Shown here: positions 34,501 to 45,231 of the stretch, piece after piece
Layout of the letters: each line of letters starts with the position of its first letter
How positions within the stretch are numbered: the stretch's first letter is position 1
Assembly (NCBI RefSeq): GCF_038502225.1
Contig: NC_091298.1
Coordinates: forward strand, 28,252,548 to 28,316,547
Reading direction: 5' to 3'
Origin: Cherax quadricarinatus
Taxonomy: Eukaryota; Arthropoda; Malacostraca; Decapoda; Parastacidae
DNA length: 64,000 bases
Made by a program: the position numbers and the translations under genes
Notes under the pieces: generated by a model
What the model was told of the DNA's origin: nothing
The model's database searches: none
Seen by the model: only the letters and a program-made list of their open reading frames with translations

Positions 34501-35431
34501 CTATTCTCTCACACCTATATTCAAATGAGAAACGAGATCTCCCAACCCCTCAACGATTTGTTGTATCGTGAACCTATTCGTCTGATATTTTAAGTGCAAC
34601 TCATGCACTGTAGTGCCAGCCAGTTTCCTCTGAATCACCTGACTGATGAACCATTCCGACTTACCCCAATCGTGTAAATCTTTAAGACTATTCGTCAAAC
34701 TCATAACTTCGATTCAGAACTTCTCTAGGCTCTGATGGTCATGGCGACAAGCCTCTAGATCCAACAACCGATAAAGTATAGCTACCTTTATCTCCTCAGT
34801 GTTGCCAAACGTGTCCTTTAATTGGTCTTTGGCATGTTGGTAATTGGTGTCGGTGGTTTGGTAATGCTTGACCAAGTCCAAGGCTTTACCCTTGAGCTGT
34901 GAACTTAAATATTGTAATTTGACGGCATCTGACAAATCATCTCTGTCATCTATCTGGGCTTTAAACTGATCCCAGAAAGCAATGTACTCTGTTAAGGTTC
35001 CATCGAACGTTGGTAAATTCAACTGGGGCAATCTGGGCAATCTGGGCGTGCTGTTGTTCGTGTTCCTTGAAACATTTGCTCCCCCTGCTGTACCGGCCTT
35101 CAAAGTCTTTATTAACTGCCTGCAGAGTCTCATCTCTGCTTTACACTCTGCCCTTCGTTCGTCATAGTCCGTCTGTGCTACTTCGACTGTATATTCAGAC
35201 TCACCTGTAGTATAGGCCTCTGTCTCATAAAGGATAAATGATCTCTCAAAGGCCTCCAGTTTTTGCTCCAAAGGTTTCAGGCAACTCTAGTTCCTCCCAG
35301 TCTACGTCTTGATCTTGCCTGACCATACGACACTCCTCACATGCTTTGCTCAGGCGCCCCTTATAGGCTCCCATAGACCGCTTTAATTGACTTAGAGCTG
35401 GGACAGCTGGTACTACATCTTCACCTACCAT
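34501..35431 (-). pseudogene. BEL/Pao gag (DUF1759-like), broken
   Basis: Reads from 35431 (MVGEDVVPAVPALSQLKRSM, coiled-coil-like), shifts frame near 35260, then continues with EQKLEAFERSFILYE and the conserved gag core LPQLNLPTFDGTLTEYIAFW, QFKAQIDDRDDLSDAVKLQY and LKGKALDLVKHY. A TGA near 34711 interrupts the frame, which then goes on in phase (SLTNSLKDLHDWGKSEWFIS) to the TAG at 34501. The PTFDG and LKG motifs are typical of BEL/Pao gag. Confidence 0.88.
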
Positions 35432-36336
35432 AGTTGCGGTTTAGTTAAGATCACGGTACTAATTTGTACTTCAATTTGCCCACCCCACAGCACGAACGGT
35501 ATTAGGCGAGAATGAACGAGTCTCAAGACTTCTCAACAAGCTTAACAACTCCCTTTATTATATTGACTCTACTCTGAATCAAAAATGTACACTGTTAGCT
35601 CTCAAATCCCAATCAAAATGTGTATCGATGTGAAAGCTTAACCTAGCACTTTCCTGTACAATGCCAGCAGATAATTACAGGATTTAACCTAGTCTCAGGT
35701 ACAATTCACAAATCCCACATTAAAATGAATCAAAGACAATAAAAATCACACAAAAGGTGCAGTATACAAATTAAAATCAATTGGTTAACACAAATAAATT
35801 CAACAATTCAACTTGTGAAACAGTAAATGAATAAGTAAATAATAACTAGGTTAAATCTGTCCTAGCTACTATAGCTTGGCCTAACTGCCCAGTTTACTCT
35901 GTTTAGCATGGATGGTTGGATAAGGTAAATCCTAACCTAACTAGTGTGCTATAACTTAAACCTGACTTTTAGAACCCCCTGTAAATAATAACTAGGTTAA
36001 ATCTGTCCTAACTACTATAACTGTTGTAAATATTGCACAAGCCTAGCCTAACTATGGCTACCTTGCAAATCCACTGTAAGGAATTAACACACAAGTCTCC
36101 TACTCTGGATTACTTGTAATCACTGTAAATAATTAAATTCACAAGCTTCTCTAGCCTGCCTGTAAATTACTGCAAATAACAACTTCTGTGTATAGTCAGC
36201 TTGGCCTAGCTCTGTGTAACTCTGGGCCTAGGTGTGCTAACTTAACCTAACTCTGTTAAACTGGTTCCTAACTGTGGCCTAGCTATGATAGCTTAACCTA
36301 GCTATTCCACATCACGGTTTTCGAAGGACCACTTTT
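35432..36336 (-). other. BEL/Pao 5' leader
   Basis: About 900 bp of AT-rich non-coding leader between the 5' LTR and gag, with internally repeated phrases such as CCTAACTATGGCTA/AACTAGGTTAAATCTGTCCT occurring at 35847 and 35993. Packaging signals are expected here but cannot be identified. Confidence 0.6.
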
Positions 36337-37648
36337 TGTGAAAATTTGTGTGGACTGCCTCCAAGTGAGTCGCCTACCCTGGCAAACTCTGTTGACACCG
36401 AGCTCTGAGGTGGGTACCTCAGCCTCACAAGTGGCTTATAGGACAGATTTTCACAAATGATTGTTGTTGCAAGAAAATTCGCCTGCATGCACGTATAAAG
36501 GACTAACTAACTTGGTGTTGCAGCATATATCCTGATCTTCAACTTCCCTAAGCTTAGCCTTAGCCCCTCTGGACTTTCCCTCAGGAACCACGTGCAACCG
36601 GGAGCCTTAATTCCTGCAATATTCAATCATTATTAGTGTCCTGCCTGCACCTCAGAAATTCCTATATCCAAGAGGGTATGTATCCCCTAGTATAACTATG
36701 CAGACACGGACACTAGCTTCCAGACTGCCTTGAGACACTGGTACTTACTGGGCATGCTCTGCCAGCTGCAATACAGGCCCACAGATAAAACTCACTCACA
36801 ATCTCCCCAGACACTGGCCAGAAATCTACGAGATAAAGTGGAGGTCTTGTCTTACTGTATGGGCCTGACGGAGGTCATCTACGGTACATCGAGGTGCCTC
36901 TACCAGATTTCCCCAGGTCTCAAATGTGAAGACACGTGGGGGCCGCCGTCTGCTGATCACGGCACGTCTTGTCCAGTTGGTGTCTGTCTTAAGAAGAACG
37001 AGCTGGTCTCTCTTCCAGACCCTCGTCTCTTCGTTCAAACTAGGGCTGCCAGTTCTCCCTAGCTAACTTATCCTAGTGTTTGCCTACATTATCGGCCTAT
37101 TACTACCTATGTTAAGGTCTTAGGTCTGCATTATTATTATCTACAGTTGCCTTAGTAAACCTAATATTAATATACTACCAGTAAAACTACCTACTCCTTC
37201 CCTGAAGGGTAAATCACCAGGCCCGGTGGCCTGGTGGCTAAAGCTCCTGCTTCACACACGGAGGGCCCGGGTTCGATTCCCGGCGGGTGGAAACATTTCG
37301 ACACGTTTCCTTACACCTGTTGTCCTGTTCACCTAGCAGCAAATAGGTACCTGGGTGTTAGTCGACTGGTGTGGGTCGCATCCTGGGGGACAAGATTAAG
37401 GACCCCAATGGAAATAAGTTAGACAGTCCTCGATGACGCACTGACTTTCTTGGGTTATCCTGGGTGGCTAACCCTCCGGGGTTAAAAATCCGAACGAAAT
37501 CTAATCTTATCTTATCTTACCAACAATCCTTGCCAACTAGAGAATGCTTTGTTTTGGGTGGGGTATAAGGGCCACCCAGCTCAGCCATTCCATTATGGCC
37601 ATGCCGGATCTGTCCTGTGGAACTTTAGGGACCAAATAAATTTCCACA
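36337..37648 (-). repeat. BEL/Pao 5' LTR (contains a SINE)
   Basis: Same LTR as at 32118-33144, lengthened by the tRNA-derived SINE at 37216-37517. A 15-bp stretch present in the other LTR after GGGTAAATC is missing at the SINE junction. Confidence 0.93.
37216..37517 (+). mobile_element. tRNA-derived SINE, complete copy
   Basis: About 300 bp. An A-box-like TGGCCTGGTGG near 37228 and a perfect B box GGTTCGATTCC at 37270-37280 make a pol III promoter in a tRNA-like head. An unrelated body with GGGTCGCATCCTGGGGGAC follows, and the tail is (ATCTT)n. It lies within the 5' LTR of the BEL element and must be younger than it. The first SINE of the window (1-127) is the same family. Confidence 0.92.
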
Positions 37649-37653
37649 GTATA

Positions 37654-38632
37654 CTCTCAGTGCAGCATGATGCAACACATGCTTTGAAAGACAGCTTTGC
37701 TGAAATATGTTATGCTTTGATCCAAATAGCAGAGGATGAAGACTAGACAGCAACTACAAGAAGCGAAGCAGCCGGCTTAGCATCAAAATTGGAAGATTTT
37801 GAATTGGCTTTACTCTGTGTGCTTTGGGACTGTATACTGGAATGGTTAAATGCCATGGACAAGACACTTCAGAAAATTGAAATTGAAATGGCTACTTGTG
37901 CTAACCTCTATGCAGGCTTAGTGGAATTTGTAAGCTCACTTCGCAATGATGAAGCTTTTGAAATGTTTGAAGAGAAAGTTAAACTGCTGGTGAAAGACTA
38001 CAGTTACCAGGCTGATCATCAGCGGTCAAGGAAGAGGAAACGCAATTTTGAAGAGCCAGACAATGAAATTGTGTTGCTACCAAGGCAGAAATGTAAGACA
38101 GCTACATACTTCGTCATTCTGGATTCACTGATTACAGAATTGGTGAAAAAAGAAATCTACCAGAATCTCAATGACAAGTTTGGATTTCTATTCAAAATTA
38201 CTACTATGCCAGATGCAGAATTGAGAGAAGCTGCATTAAAGTTGCAACAACACTTTTCAGCAGATGTTCAGGACACATTTGTTGAAGAAATAGTTCATTT
38301 TTCTGGGTATATGAATCAGATTAAAGCTCCACCTGAAAAATGTGCACCCTCAGCTGCTTTGAAATATTTAAGAAATGCAGGTATCTCAGAAACCTTCCCT
38401 AATGTTGACAGTGTATCGCCTTTACCTAACACTTCCAGCTACTAACTGTGAAGGAGAACATTCATTTTCTGTTTTGAAAAGAGTGAAAAACCAGCTCCAT
38501 TCAACAATGAGCCAAGACAAATTGTGTAACCTAGCCTTGTTGGCCATTGAGTCTGATCTAACAAGAAATATTGATTTTCAGAATATAATTGATGATTTTG
38601 CCAATATGAAATCCAGACATAAGTTTATTTAA
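37654..38632 (+). pseudogene. hAT transposase, C-terminal part with dimerisation domain
   Basis: Resumes after the BEL insertion. ALIQIAEDED, a stop, then a long open stretch (37789-38400) with LVEFVSSLRNDEAFEMFEEK and RKRKRNFEEPDNEI, followed after a 1-nt shift near 38400 by the hAT C-terminal signature LTLPATNCEGEHSFSVLKRV and KLCNLALLAIESDL, ending FANMKSRHKFI near 38632. The middle of the catalytic domain, between YRKL on the left and YALIQ here, is missing, so the copy was probably already defective before BEL inserted. Confidence 0.88.
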
Positions 38633-39237
38633 GAAGTGCCTGTGAATATAAACAATTCTTTACTTTCTTGAGTTTATATGATTTGATAGTCTTATGCATG
38701 TGCAACGATAACAATAATGGTCAGTGATTTATAAAGGGAATAATAGTGCTGTAGTGGTTATGCTGAATATAATAGGTACATGATGTCACTACTTTAATAG
38801 CCTAATCTAGTAATACTATGCTGTCTTGAGTTTATTCTCTTTAAAATGCACGATTTAACAAGATAGTTATAATGGCTGTTGGTAAATGGTTTTGGTTGTC
38901 TTGATGTACTTTCCCTATTAAATTTAATCTAAATAGCCAGAATGTATTTAATTAGACCTTAAACAGGCTCACACCGACCCCCCCCCACCCCCAAGCTGGA
39001 AGGGGTCGCTTCGCTTACCCGTAACCCAAAGGGGCCCCGCCAATCTGAATAGCCTAGGGCCCGGAGACTTCTTAATCCGGCCCTGGTCACCCCGTGTAGA
39101 CATGTGAGAAAACTTAGCCACCCCTGGTCACTGCAGGTAGCTCCTTTGACCTCACTATCATACCCATATCTATCCGAGACCAATATGACAGATAGCACCC
39201 GCAAATATGGTGCTACTAACTAATTGTGGACTGTATT

Positions 39238-40616
39238 CCTGGAGTTTACCTGGAGAGAGTTCCGGGGGTCAATGCCCCTGCGGCCCGGTCTGTAACCAGG
39301 CCTCCTGGTGAATCAGAGCCTGATCAACCAGGCTGTTGCTGCTGGCTGCACGCAAACCAACGTACGAGCCACAGCCCGGCTGATCAGGAACTGACTTTAG
39401 GTGCTTGTCCAGTGCCAGCTTGAAGACTGCCAGGGGTCTGTTGGTAATCCCCCTTATGTGTGCTGGGAGGCAGTTGAACAGTCTCGGGCCCCTGACACTT
39501 ATTGTATGGTCTCTTAACGTGCTAGTGACACCCCTGCTTTTCATTGGGGGGATGGTGCATCGTCTGCCAAGTCTTTTGCTTTCGTAGTGAGTGATTTTCA
39601 TGTGCAAGTTCGGTACTAGTCCCTCTAGGATTTTCCAGGTGTATATAATCATGTATCTCTCCCTCCTGCATTCCAGGGAATACAGGTTTAGGAACCTCAA
39701 GTGCTCCCAGTAATTGAGGTGTTTTATCTCCGTTATGCGCGCCGTGAAAGCTCTCTGTACATTTTCTAGGTCGGCAATTTCACCTGCCTTGAAAGGTGCT
39801 GTTAGTGTGCAGCAATACTCCAGCCTAGATAGAACAAGCGACCTGAAGAGTGTCATCATGGGCTTGGCCTCCCTAGTTTTGAAGGTTCTCATTATCCATC
39901 CTGTCATTTTTCTAGCAGATGCGATTGATACAATGTTATGGTCCTTGAAGGTGAGATCCTCCGACATGATCACTCCCAGGTCTTTGACGTTGGTGTTTCG
40001 CTCTGTTTTGTGGCCAGAATTTGTTTTGTACTCTGATGAAGATTTAATTTCCTCGTGTTTACCATATCTGAGTAATTGAAATTTCTCATCGTTGAACTTC
40101 ATATTGTTTTCTGCAGCCCACTGAAAGATTTGGTTGATGTCCGCCTGGAGCCTTGCAGTGTCTGCAATGGAAGACACTGTCATGCAGATTCGGGTGTCAT
40201 CTGCAAAGGAAGACACGGTGCTGTGGCTGACATCCTTGTCTATGTCGAATATGAGGATGAGGAACAAGATGGGAGCGAGTACTGTGCCTTGTGGAACAGA
40301 GCTTTTCACCGTAGCTGCCTCGGACTTTACTCTGTTGACGACTACTCTGTGTTCTGTTAGTGAGGAAATTATAGATCCATCGACCGACTTTTCCTGTTAT
40401 TCCTTTAGCACGCATTTTGAGCGCTTTTACGCCATGGTCACACTTGTCGAAGGCTTTTGCAAAGTCTGTATATATTACATCTGCGTTTTTTTTGTCTTCT
40501 AGTGCATTTAGGACCTTGTCGTAGTGATCCAATAGTTGAGACAGACAGGAGCGACCTGTTCTAAACCCATGTTGCCCTGGGTTGTGTAACTGATGGGTTT
40601 CTAGATGGGTGGTGAT
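39238..40616 (-). mobile_element. A-family LINE, 5'-truncated (A2)
   Basis: The 3' end is at the left with the doubled CTCCAGGTAAA unit (minus sense) and the GC hairpin. The RT is read from the CNPGQHGFRTGRSC region near 40580 through SVPQGTVLAPILF, FADDTRIC and the C-terminal region to about 39270. One frameshift lies between 40197 and 40309; the remaining 346-codon frame is open. It is truncated at the fingers. No target duplication is seen. Confidence 0.9.
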
Positions 40617-41599
40617 TATATTAGTTTAACTGAATGAAGTGGGGGGGGTAGGTTACACATGGATATATCCATCAAGGAAAACACTTGTATATAATAACAC
40701 CACTTACCAGATATTCTCTGGTGGTCACTTGATGTAGCTGGATCACCCACAACCTATCCAATTACAACATACCTAACTGGCCAGTATCAGTCTGCTATTT
40801 AGCGCTTCTTTTTGATTATAATAATAATCAGTCTGCTATAACTAGAAGGGTTTCTTAGCTGTGGGTGATTGATGCTCCTTATTTCCTCCATTCACCATCT
40901 CATTTCGATGTCCTGTTACACCGACACAGTTCTTATTCCAGCAGGACGAGGTATCCATTGGTTTGTCCCGGTTTAGAAGTCATGACTCCATAAAAACTTC
41001 ACTATCCTCGGGACAGGAACCACGAGGTCTACACGTGTTCACTTGGAGAACAGCGACTTATTTCCCTTCAACATTCTCTTAACTTAGGGTTATTATCACC
41101 GATTACATTACAATTCAAAGGATGATTTAATGTCTCATAATTATTAAGCACATTAGGGGTCACTCCATTAAGATCTGAGACCGATGAGTGATGATTAAAT
41201 CACGGGTATTTTCCCTTGGACACTCCATGGCGTCACATGAGTCACCACTGGTCCTACCATTATTCACTAATTTTACCACTATTACGGTGGTCCCGTAAAT
41301 CACGTTCCCTCTTCACCAGGAACAGTTACGACACTTCCTATTATGAAGTGAGGCCTGTATTAATCCTTAGGCCACCGTGAACGCCAATTTCCTGGTCCCA
41401 TGCTTTCCCAGCCTCTTAACTCAATTCCAAACACTGCCGCTCCTCGATGCCCCATCTCGACCTCCCCCCTGCCCATCAGTGCAGATGCAGAGGGAACCTC
41501 TTGGTCCTCTTCCATTTTCAAATACATTTTTTGACCCACATCAACACATTAAACACCTATTAGGCACTATAGCTTCGGAAAATTAAAATATTTTCCACA
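40617..41599. other. No gene seen, apart from a 28-nt LINE tail
   Basis: About 980 bp without supported coding content. The only recognised feature is the C-tail micro-insertion at 40799. Confidence 0.5.
40799..40826 (+). mobile_element. 28-nt tail-only insertion of LINE C
   Basis: The insert TTAGCGCTTCTTTTTGATTA plus ATAATAATA is the last 28 bases of C1. It is flanked by a perfect 13-bp duplication ATCAGTCTGCTAT (40786-40798 and 40827-40839), the same length as the C1 duplication. Confidence 0.88.
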
Positions 41600-41742
41600 A
41601 TCACTGACGGACATTTTTCATCACTGACATTTACCATTGACGGGCATCACTGATATACATTTATAATTGACGGACATTTATCATTGATGAACAGTTATCG
41701 TAGACGTACATTTATTATCACTGACACAAATTTATCACCACT
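41600..41742. repeat. Degenerate 16-19 bp minisatellite, left half
   Basis: Repeated GACATTTATCATTGATG-like units. The same array resumes at 44624-44713, so LINE A3 inserted into it. Confidence 0.8.
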
Positions 41743-42033
41743 GATGTAGTGGAAGTTTTAGCAGTAAAGGTCGAGAACCAAAACCTAGTCATTGTGGTAG
41801 TCTACAAGCCTCCGGATGCAACATCCCAGCAATTCCTGGAACAGCTGTTAAAAATTGACCACTGTCTGGAAAATCTTCCAGCTCCTGCACCCAACATCTT
41901 GCTCCTGGGGGATTTCAACTTAAGGCACCTAAAATGGAGGAATATAGCAAATATTGTTGCAGTAATAACACCAGGAGGCAGCTCTGATGAAAACTCACAC
42001 TCACACGAGCTTTTAAATCTCTGCACAAAATTC

Positions 42034-42081
42034 TGCAGCGCTGTATTGTCCTTGTGGCTTAGCGCTTCTTTTTGATTATAA
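42034..42081 (+). mobile_element. 48-nt tail-only insertion of LINE C in A3
   Basis: Begins TGCAGCGCTGTATTGTCC and ends GATTATAA. The flanking duplication TGCACAAAATTC is perfect over 12 bp (42022-42033 and 42082-42093). A1 has the empty site. Confidence 0.92.
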
Positions 42082-42504
42082 TGCACAAAATTCAATTTAA
42101 ACCAGCAAATAATAGAGCCTACTAGAATGGAGAATACACTAGACCTCATCTTCACTAACAATGATGATCTGATAAATGTCACCATATCAAAAACAATATA
42201 CTCAGATCACAACATAATTGAGGTTCAGACATGTATGCGCAGAGCCCCAGACCGACAAAATGAGATTAGTCACGAGGGAGCATTCACCAAATTCAACTTC
42301 AATAAGAAAAACAAAGTGGGACCAAGTAAACCAAGTCCTAACCGATATAAGCTGGGAAGATATACTAAGCAACACAGACCCCAACTTATGCCTAGAACAG
42401 ATTAACTTGGTGGCACTCGATGTATGCACAAGACTTATTCCTTTAAGAAAAAGGAGGAGTAGATGTAAAATAGAAAGAGACAGGTGCTCTCTTTACAGGC
42501 GATG

Positions 42505-42556
42505 TGCTGTATAGTCCTTGCGGCTTACCGCTTCTTTTTGATAATAATAATAATAA
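42505..42556 (+). mobile_element. 52-nt tail-only insertion of LINE C in A3
   Basis: Begins TGCTGTATAGTCCTTGCGG and ends in (ATA)n. A perfect 13-bp duplication TTTACAGGCGATG (42492-42504 and 42557-42569) flanks it, and A1 has the empty site. Confidence 0.92.
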
Positions 42557-44623
42557 TTTACAGGCGATGGAAAAGAATAACAGAGCGGCTAAAAGAGGTC
42601 AGTCTATCTGAAATGCGTAGGGAGACACTGGTCAGAGAAATAGCAAACATCGAACTTAAGCTAAACGAATCTTATAGGAGTCAGGAATCGCGGGAAGAAC
42701 TAAAAGCCATAAATGAAATCGAAAGAAACCCAAAGTATTTCTTCTATGCCAAATCAAAGTCGAGAACAACGTCCAGTATTGGTCCCTTACTTAAACAAGA
42801 TGGGTCCTACACAGACGACAGCAAGGAAATGAGTGAGCTACTCAAGTCCCAATATGACTCAGTTTTTAGCAAGCCACTAACCAGACTGAGAGTCGAAGAT
42901 CAAAATTAATTTTTTCTGAGAGAGCCACAGAATTTGGTTAACACAAGCCTATCTGATGTTATCCTGACGCCAAATGACTTCGAACAGGCGATAAATGACA
43001 TGCCCATGCACTCTGCCCCAGGGCCAGACTCATGGAACTCCGTGTTCATCAAGAACTGCAAGAAGCCCCTATCACAAGCCTTTACCATCCTATGGAGAGG
43101 GAGCATGGACACGGGGGTCGTCCCACAGTTACTAAAAACAACAGACATAGCCCCACTCCACAAAGGGGGCAGTAAAGCAACAGCAAAGAACTACAGACCG
43201 ATAGCACTAACATCCCATATCATAAAAATCTTTGAGTCCTAAGAAGCAAGATCACCACCCATCTAGAAACCCATCAGTTACACAACCCAGGGCAACATGG
43301 GTTTAGAACAGGTCGCTCCTGTCTGTCTCAACTATTGGATCACTACGACAAGGTCCTAGATGCACTAGAAGACAAAAGAATGAAGATGTAATATATACAG
43401 ACTTTGCAAAAGCCTTCGACAAGTGTGACCATGGCGTAATAGCGCACAAAATGCGTGCTAAAGGAATAACAGGAAAAGTCGGTCGATGGATCTATAATTT
43501 CCTCACTAACAGAACACAGAGTAGTAGTCAACAGAGTCAAGTCCGAGGCAGGCACGGTGAAAAGCTCTGTTCCACAAGGCACAGTACTCACTCCCATCTT
43601 GTTCCTCATCCTCATATCTGACATAGACAAGGATGTCAGCCACAGCACCGTGTCTTCCTTTGCAGATGACACCCGAATCTGCATGACAGTGTCTTCCATT
43701 GCAGACACTGCAAGGCTCCAGGCGGACATCAACCAAATCTTTCAGTGGGCTGCAGAGAACAATATGAAGTTCAACGATGAGAAATTTCAATTACTCAGAT
43801 ATGGTAAACACGAGGAAATTAAATCTTCATCAGAGTACAAAACAAATTCTGGCCACAAAATAGAGCGAAACACCAACGTCAAAGACCTGGGAGTGATCAT
43901 GTCGGAGGATCTCACCTTCAAGGACCATAACATTGTATCGATCGCATATGCTAGAAAAATGACAGGATGGATAATGAGAACCTTCAAAACGAGGGATGCC
44001 AAGCCCATGATGACACTCTTCAGGTCACTTGTTCTATCTAGGCTGGAATATTGCTGCACACTAACAGCACCTTTCAAGGCAGGTGAAATTGCTGACCTAG
44101 AAAATGTATAGAGAACCTTCACGGCACGCATAACGGAGATAAAACACCTCAATTACTGGGAGCGCTTGAGGTTCCTGAACCTGTATTCCCTGGAATGCAG
44201 GCGGGAGAGATACATGATTATATACACCTGGAAAATCCTAGAGGGACTAGTACCGAACTTGCACACGAAAATCACTCACTACGAAAGCAAAAGACTTGGC
44301 AGACGATGCAACATCCCCCCAATGAAAAGCAGGGGTGTCACTAGCACGTTAAGAGACCATACAGTAAGTGTCAGGGGCCCGAGACTGTTCAACTGCCTCC
44401 CAGCACACATAAGGGGGATTACCAACAGACCCCTGGCAGTCTTCAAGCTGGCACTGGACAAGCACCTAAAGTCGGTTCCTGATCAGCCGGGCTGTGGCTC
44501 GTACGTTGGTTTGCGTGCAGCCAGCAGCAACAGCCTGATTGATCAGGCTCTGATCCTCCAGGAGGCCTGGTCACAGACCGGGCCGCGGGGGCGTTGACCC
44601 CCGGAACTCTCTCCAGGTAAACT

Positions 44624-44713
44624 GACAAACATTTATCAATGATGGACGTTTATCATTGACGTACATTTATCATTGATGGACATTTATCATTGACATGCAT
44701 TTTGTCACTGATG
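44624..44713. repeat. Degenerate 16-19 bp minisatellite, right half
   Basis: Continuation of the array at 41600-41742 after the A3 insertion. Confidence 0.8.
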
Positions 44714-44740
44714 CAATATATCTATAGCTACAAAAATACA

Positions 44741-44886
44741 CCCCTCACGGGAGGTTCCTTGACGCTGGTGAGGGGCTCTTGATCTAGGGAATTAGATCTG
44801 TGCTCCGGTTCCCTGAATACCTTCCATCCCTCATCACATGCGGTGTATAATCCTACAGGTTTAGCGCTCCCTCATAATTATAATAA
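44741..44886 (+). mobile_element. E element: LINE head joined to LINE tail (E1)
   Basis: 146 bp. The head matches the first about 80 bases of C1 in order (GGTTCCTTGACGCTGG, GGGGCTCTTGATCTAGGG, AATTAGATC). The tail is a diverged C-like 3' end (GGTGTATAATCCTACAGG, TTTAGCGCTCC, ATTATAATAA). The flanking duplication is TACAAAAAT (44729-44737 and 44887-44895), perhaps extended with one mismatch. Its first seven bases CCCCTCA pair with TGAGGGG (44769-44775). It is non-coding, and presumably moved by a C-like LINE. Confidence 0.82.
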
Positions 44887-44895
44887 TACAAAAAT

Positions 44896-45231
44896 GCAGC
44901 TTTGTGACAGACGTCAATCTCTTCATTCACACAGAAATATCTCTGTAAATGGCTACTCCATAACGGCAGACATTTACGAATATTGAACTATTTGTACTTG
45001 CCTCAACTCAAGCTCTTGCTGTATCCACCGCTTTAAATGAAGTGTGTTACTAACCTTAAGTAAGAGATGCATCTCGTGAGTAATACTCAGAACATTCCCA
45101 TAAAGATTACATTGAGTTTATGCAATAGTCTTGTGTGCAGAACAGTGAAATACTTTATTTAATATTACTAGTTATTACAATCATCATAACTTACAAAAAA
45201 TAAATATCACATCTTCAAGTTATGCAGCATT
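44896..45231. other. No gene seen
   Basis: AT-rich stretch of about 330 bp between E1 and the 3' tail of G2, with nothing recognised. Confidence 0.5.

Larger units (their letters stand above)
32118..37648 (-). mobile_element. Non-autonomous BEL/Pao LTR retrotransposon
   Basis: LTRs at 36337-37648 (5' LTR on the minus strand, carrying a SINE) and 32118-33144 (3' LTR, 1027 bp) begin TGTGGAAATT and end TTTTCACA in element sense. The 5-bp duplication GTATA is on both sides. A purine-rich tract GGTGGGAGGA directly precedes the 3' LTR, and a candidate primer-binding site starts a few bases inside the 5' LTR (TGGTCCTTCGA). The interior (33145-36336) encodes only gag and an aspartic-protease-like region; RT, RNase H and integrase are absent. 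By eye the two LTRs differ at about 15 positions in 1 kb. Confidence 0.93.
30513..39085 (+). mobile_element. hAT DNA transposon (ZMYM/TTF-type transposase), split by BEL/Pao
   Basis: Terminal inverted repeats CAGGGCCGGATTA (30513-30525) and its inverse at the right end (39073-39085), flanked by a perfect 8-bp duplication GTCACCCC (30505-30512 and 39086-39093), as expected for hAT. Without the BEL/Pao insertion the element is about 3.04 kb. Transposase remnants are at 31641-32112 and 37654-38632. A 26-bp inverted repeat lies at 31104-31171. The ends also carry matching GCCTAGGGC-type blocks. Confidence 0.95.
41743..44623 (+). mobile_element. A-family LINE, 5'-truncated, inside a minisatellite (A3)
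   Basis: Starts in the endonuclease (DVVEVLAVKVENQN) and runs to the 3' tail (single CCAGGTAAACT). It holds two tail-only insertions of LINE C (42034 and 42505) and many small indels relative to A1 and A4: a TAA near 42906, a deletion near 43236 and a TAG at 44108. Recognisable parts include LLLGDFNLRHLKW, SVPQGTVLTPILF and FADDTRIC near 43663. It is a dead copy, older than the C micro-copies. Confidence 0.9.

Noticed and set aside
37216..37290. tRNA gene
   Set aside because: A and B boxes are present, but the acceptor and anticodon stems do not fold properly, and the homologous copy at 1-127 shares the non-tRNA body. It is a SINE.
37654..38632. Domesticated hAT host gene
   Set aside because: Frameshifts, a missing middle, and intact inverted repeats with target duplication show an ordinary transposon remnant.
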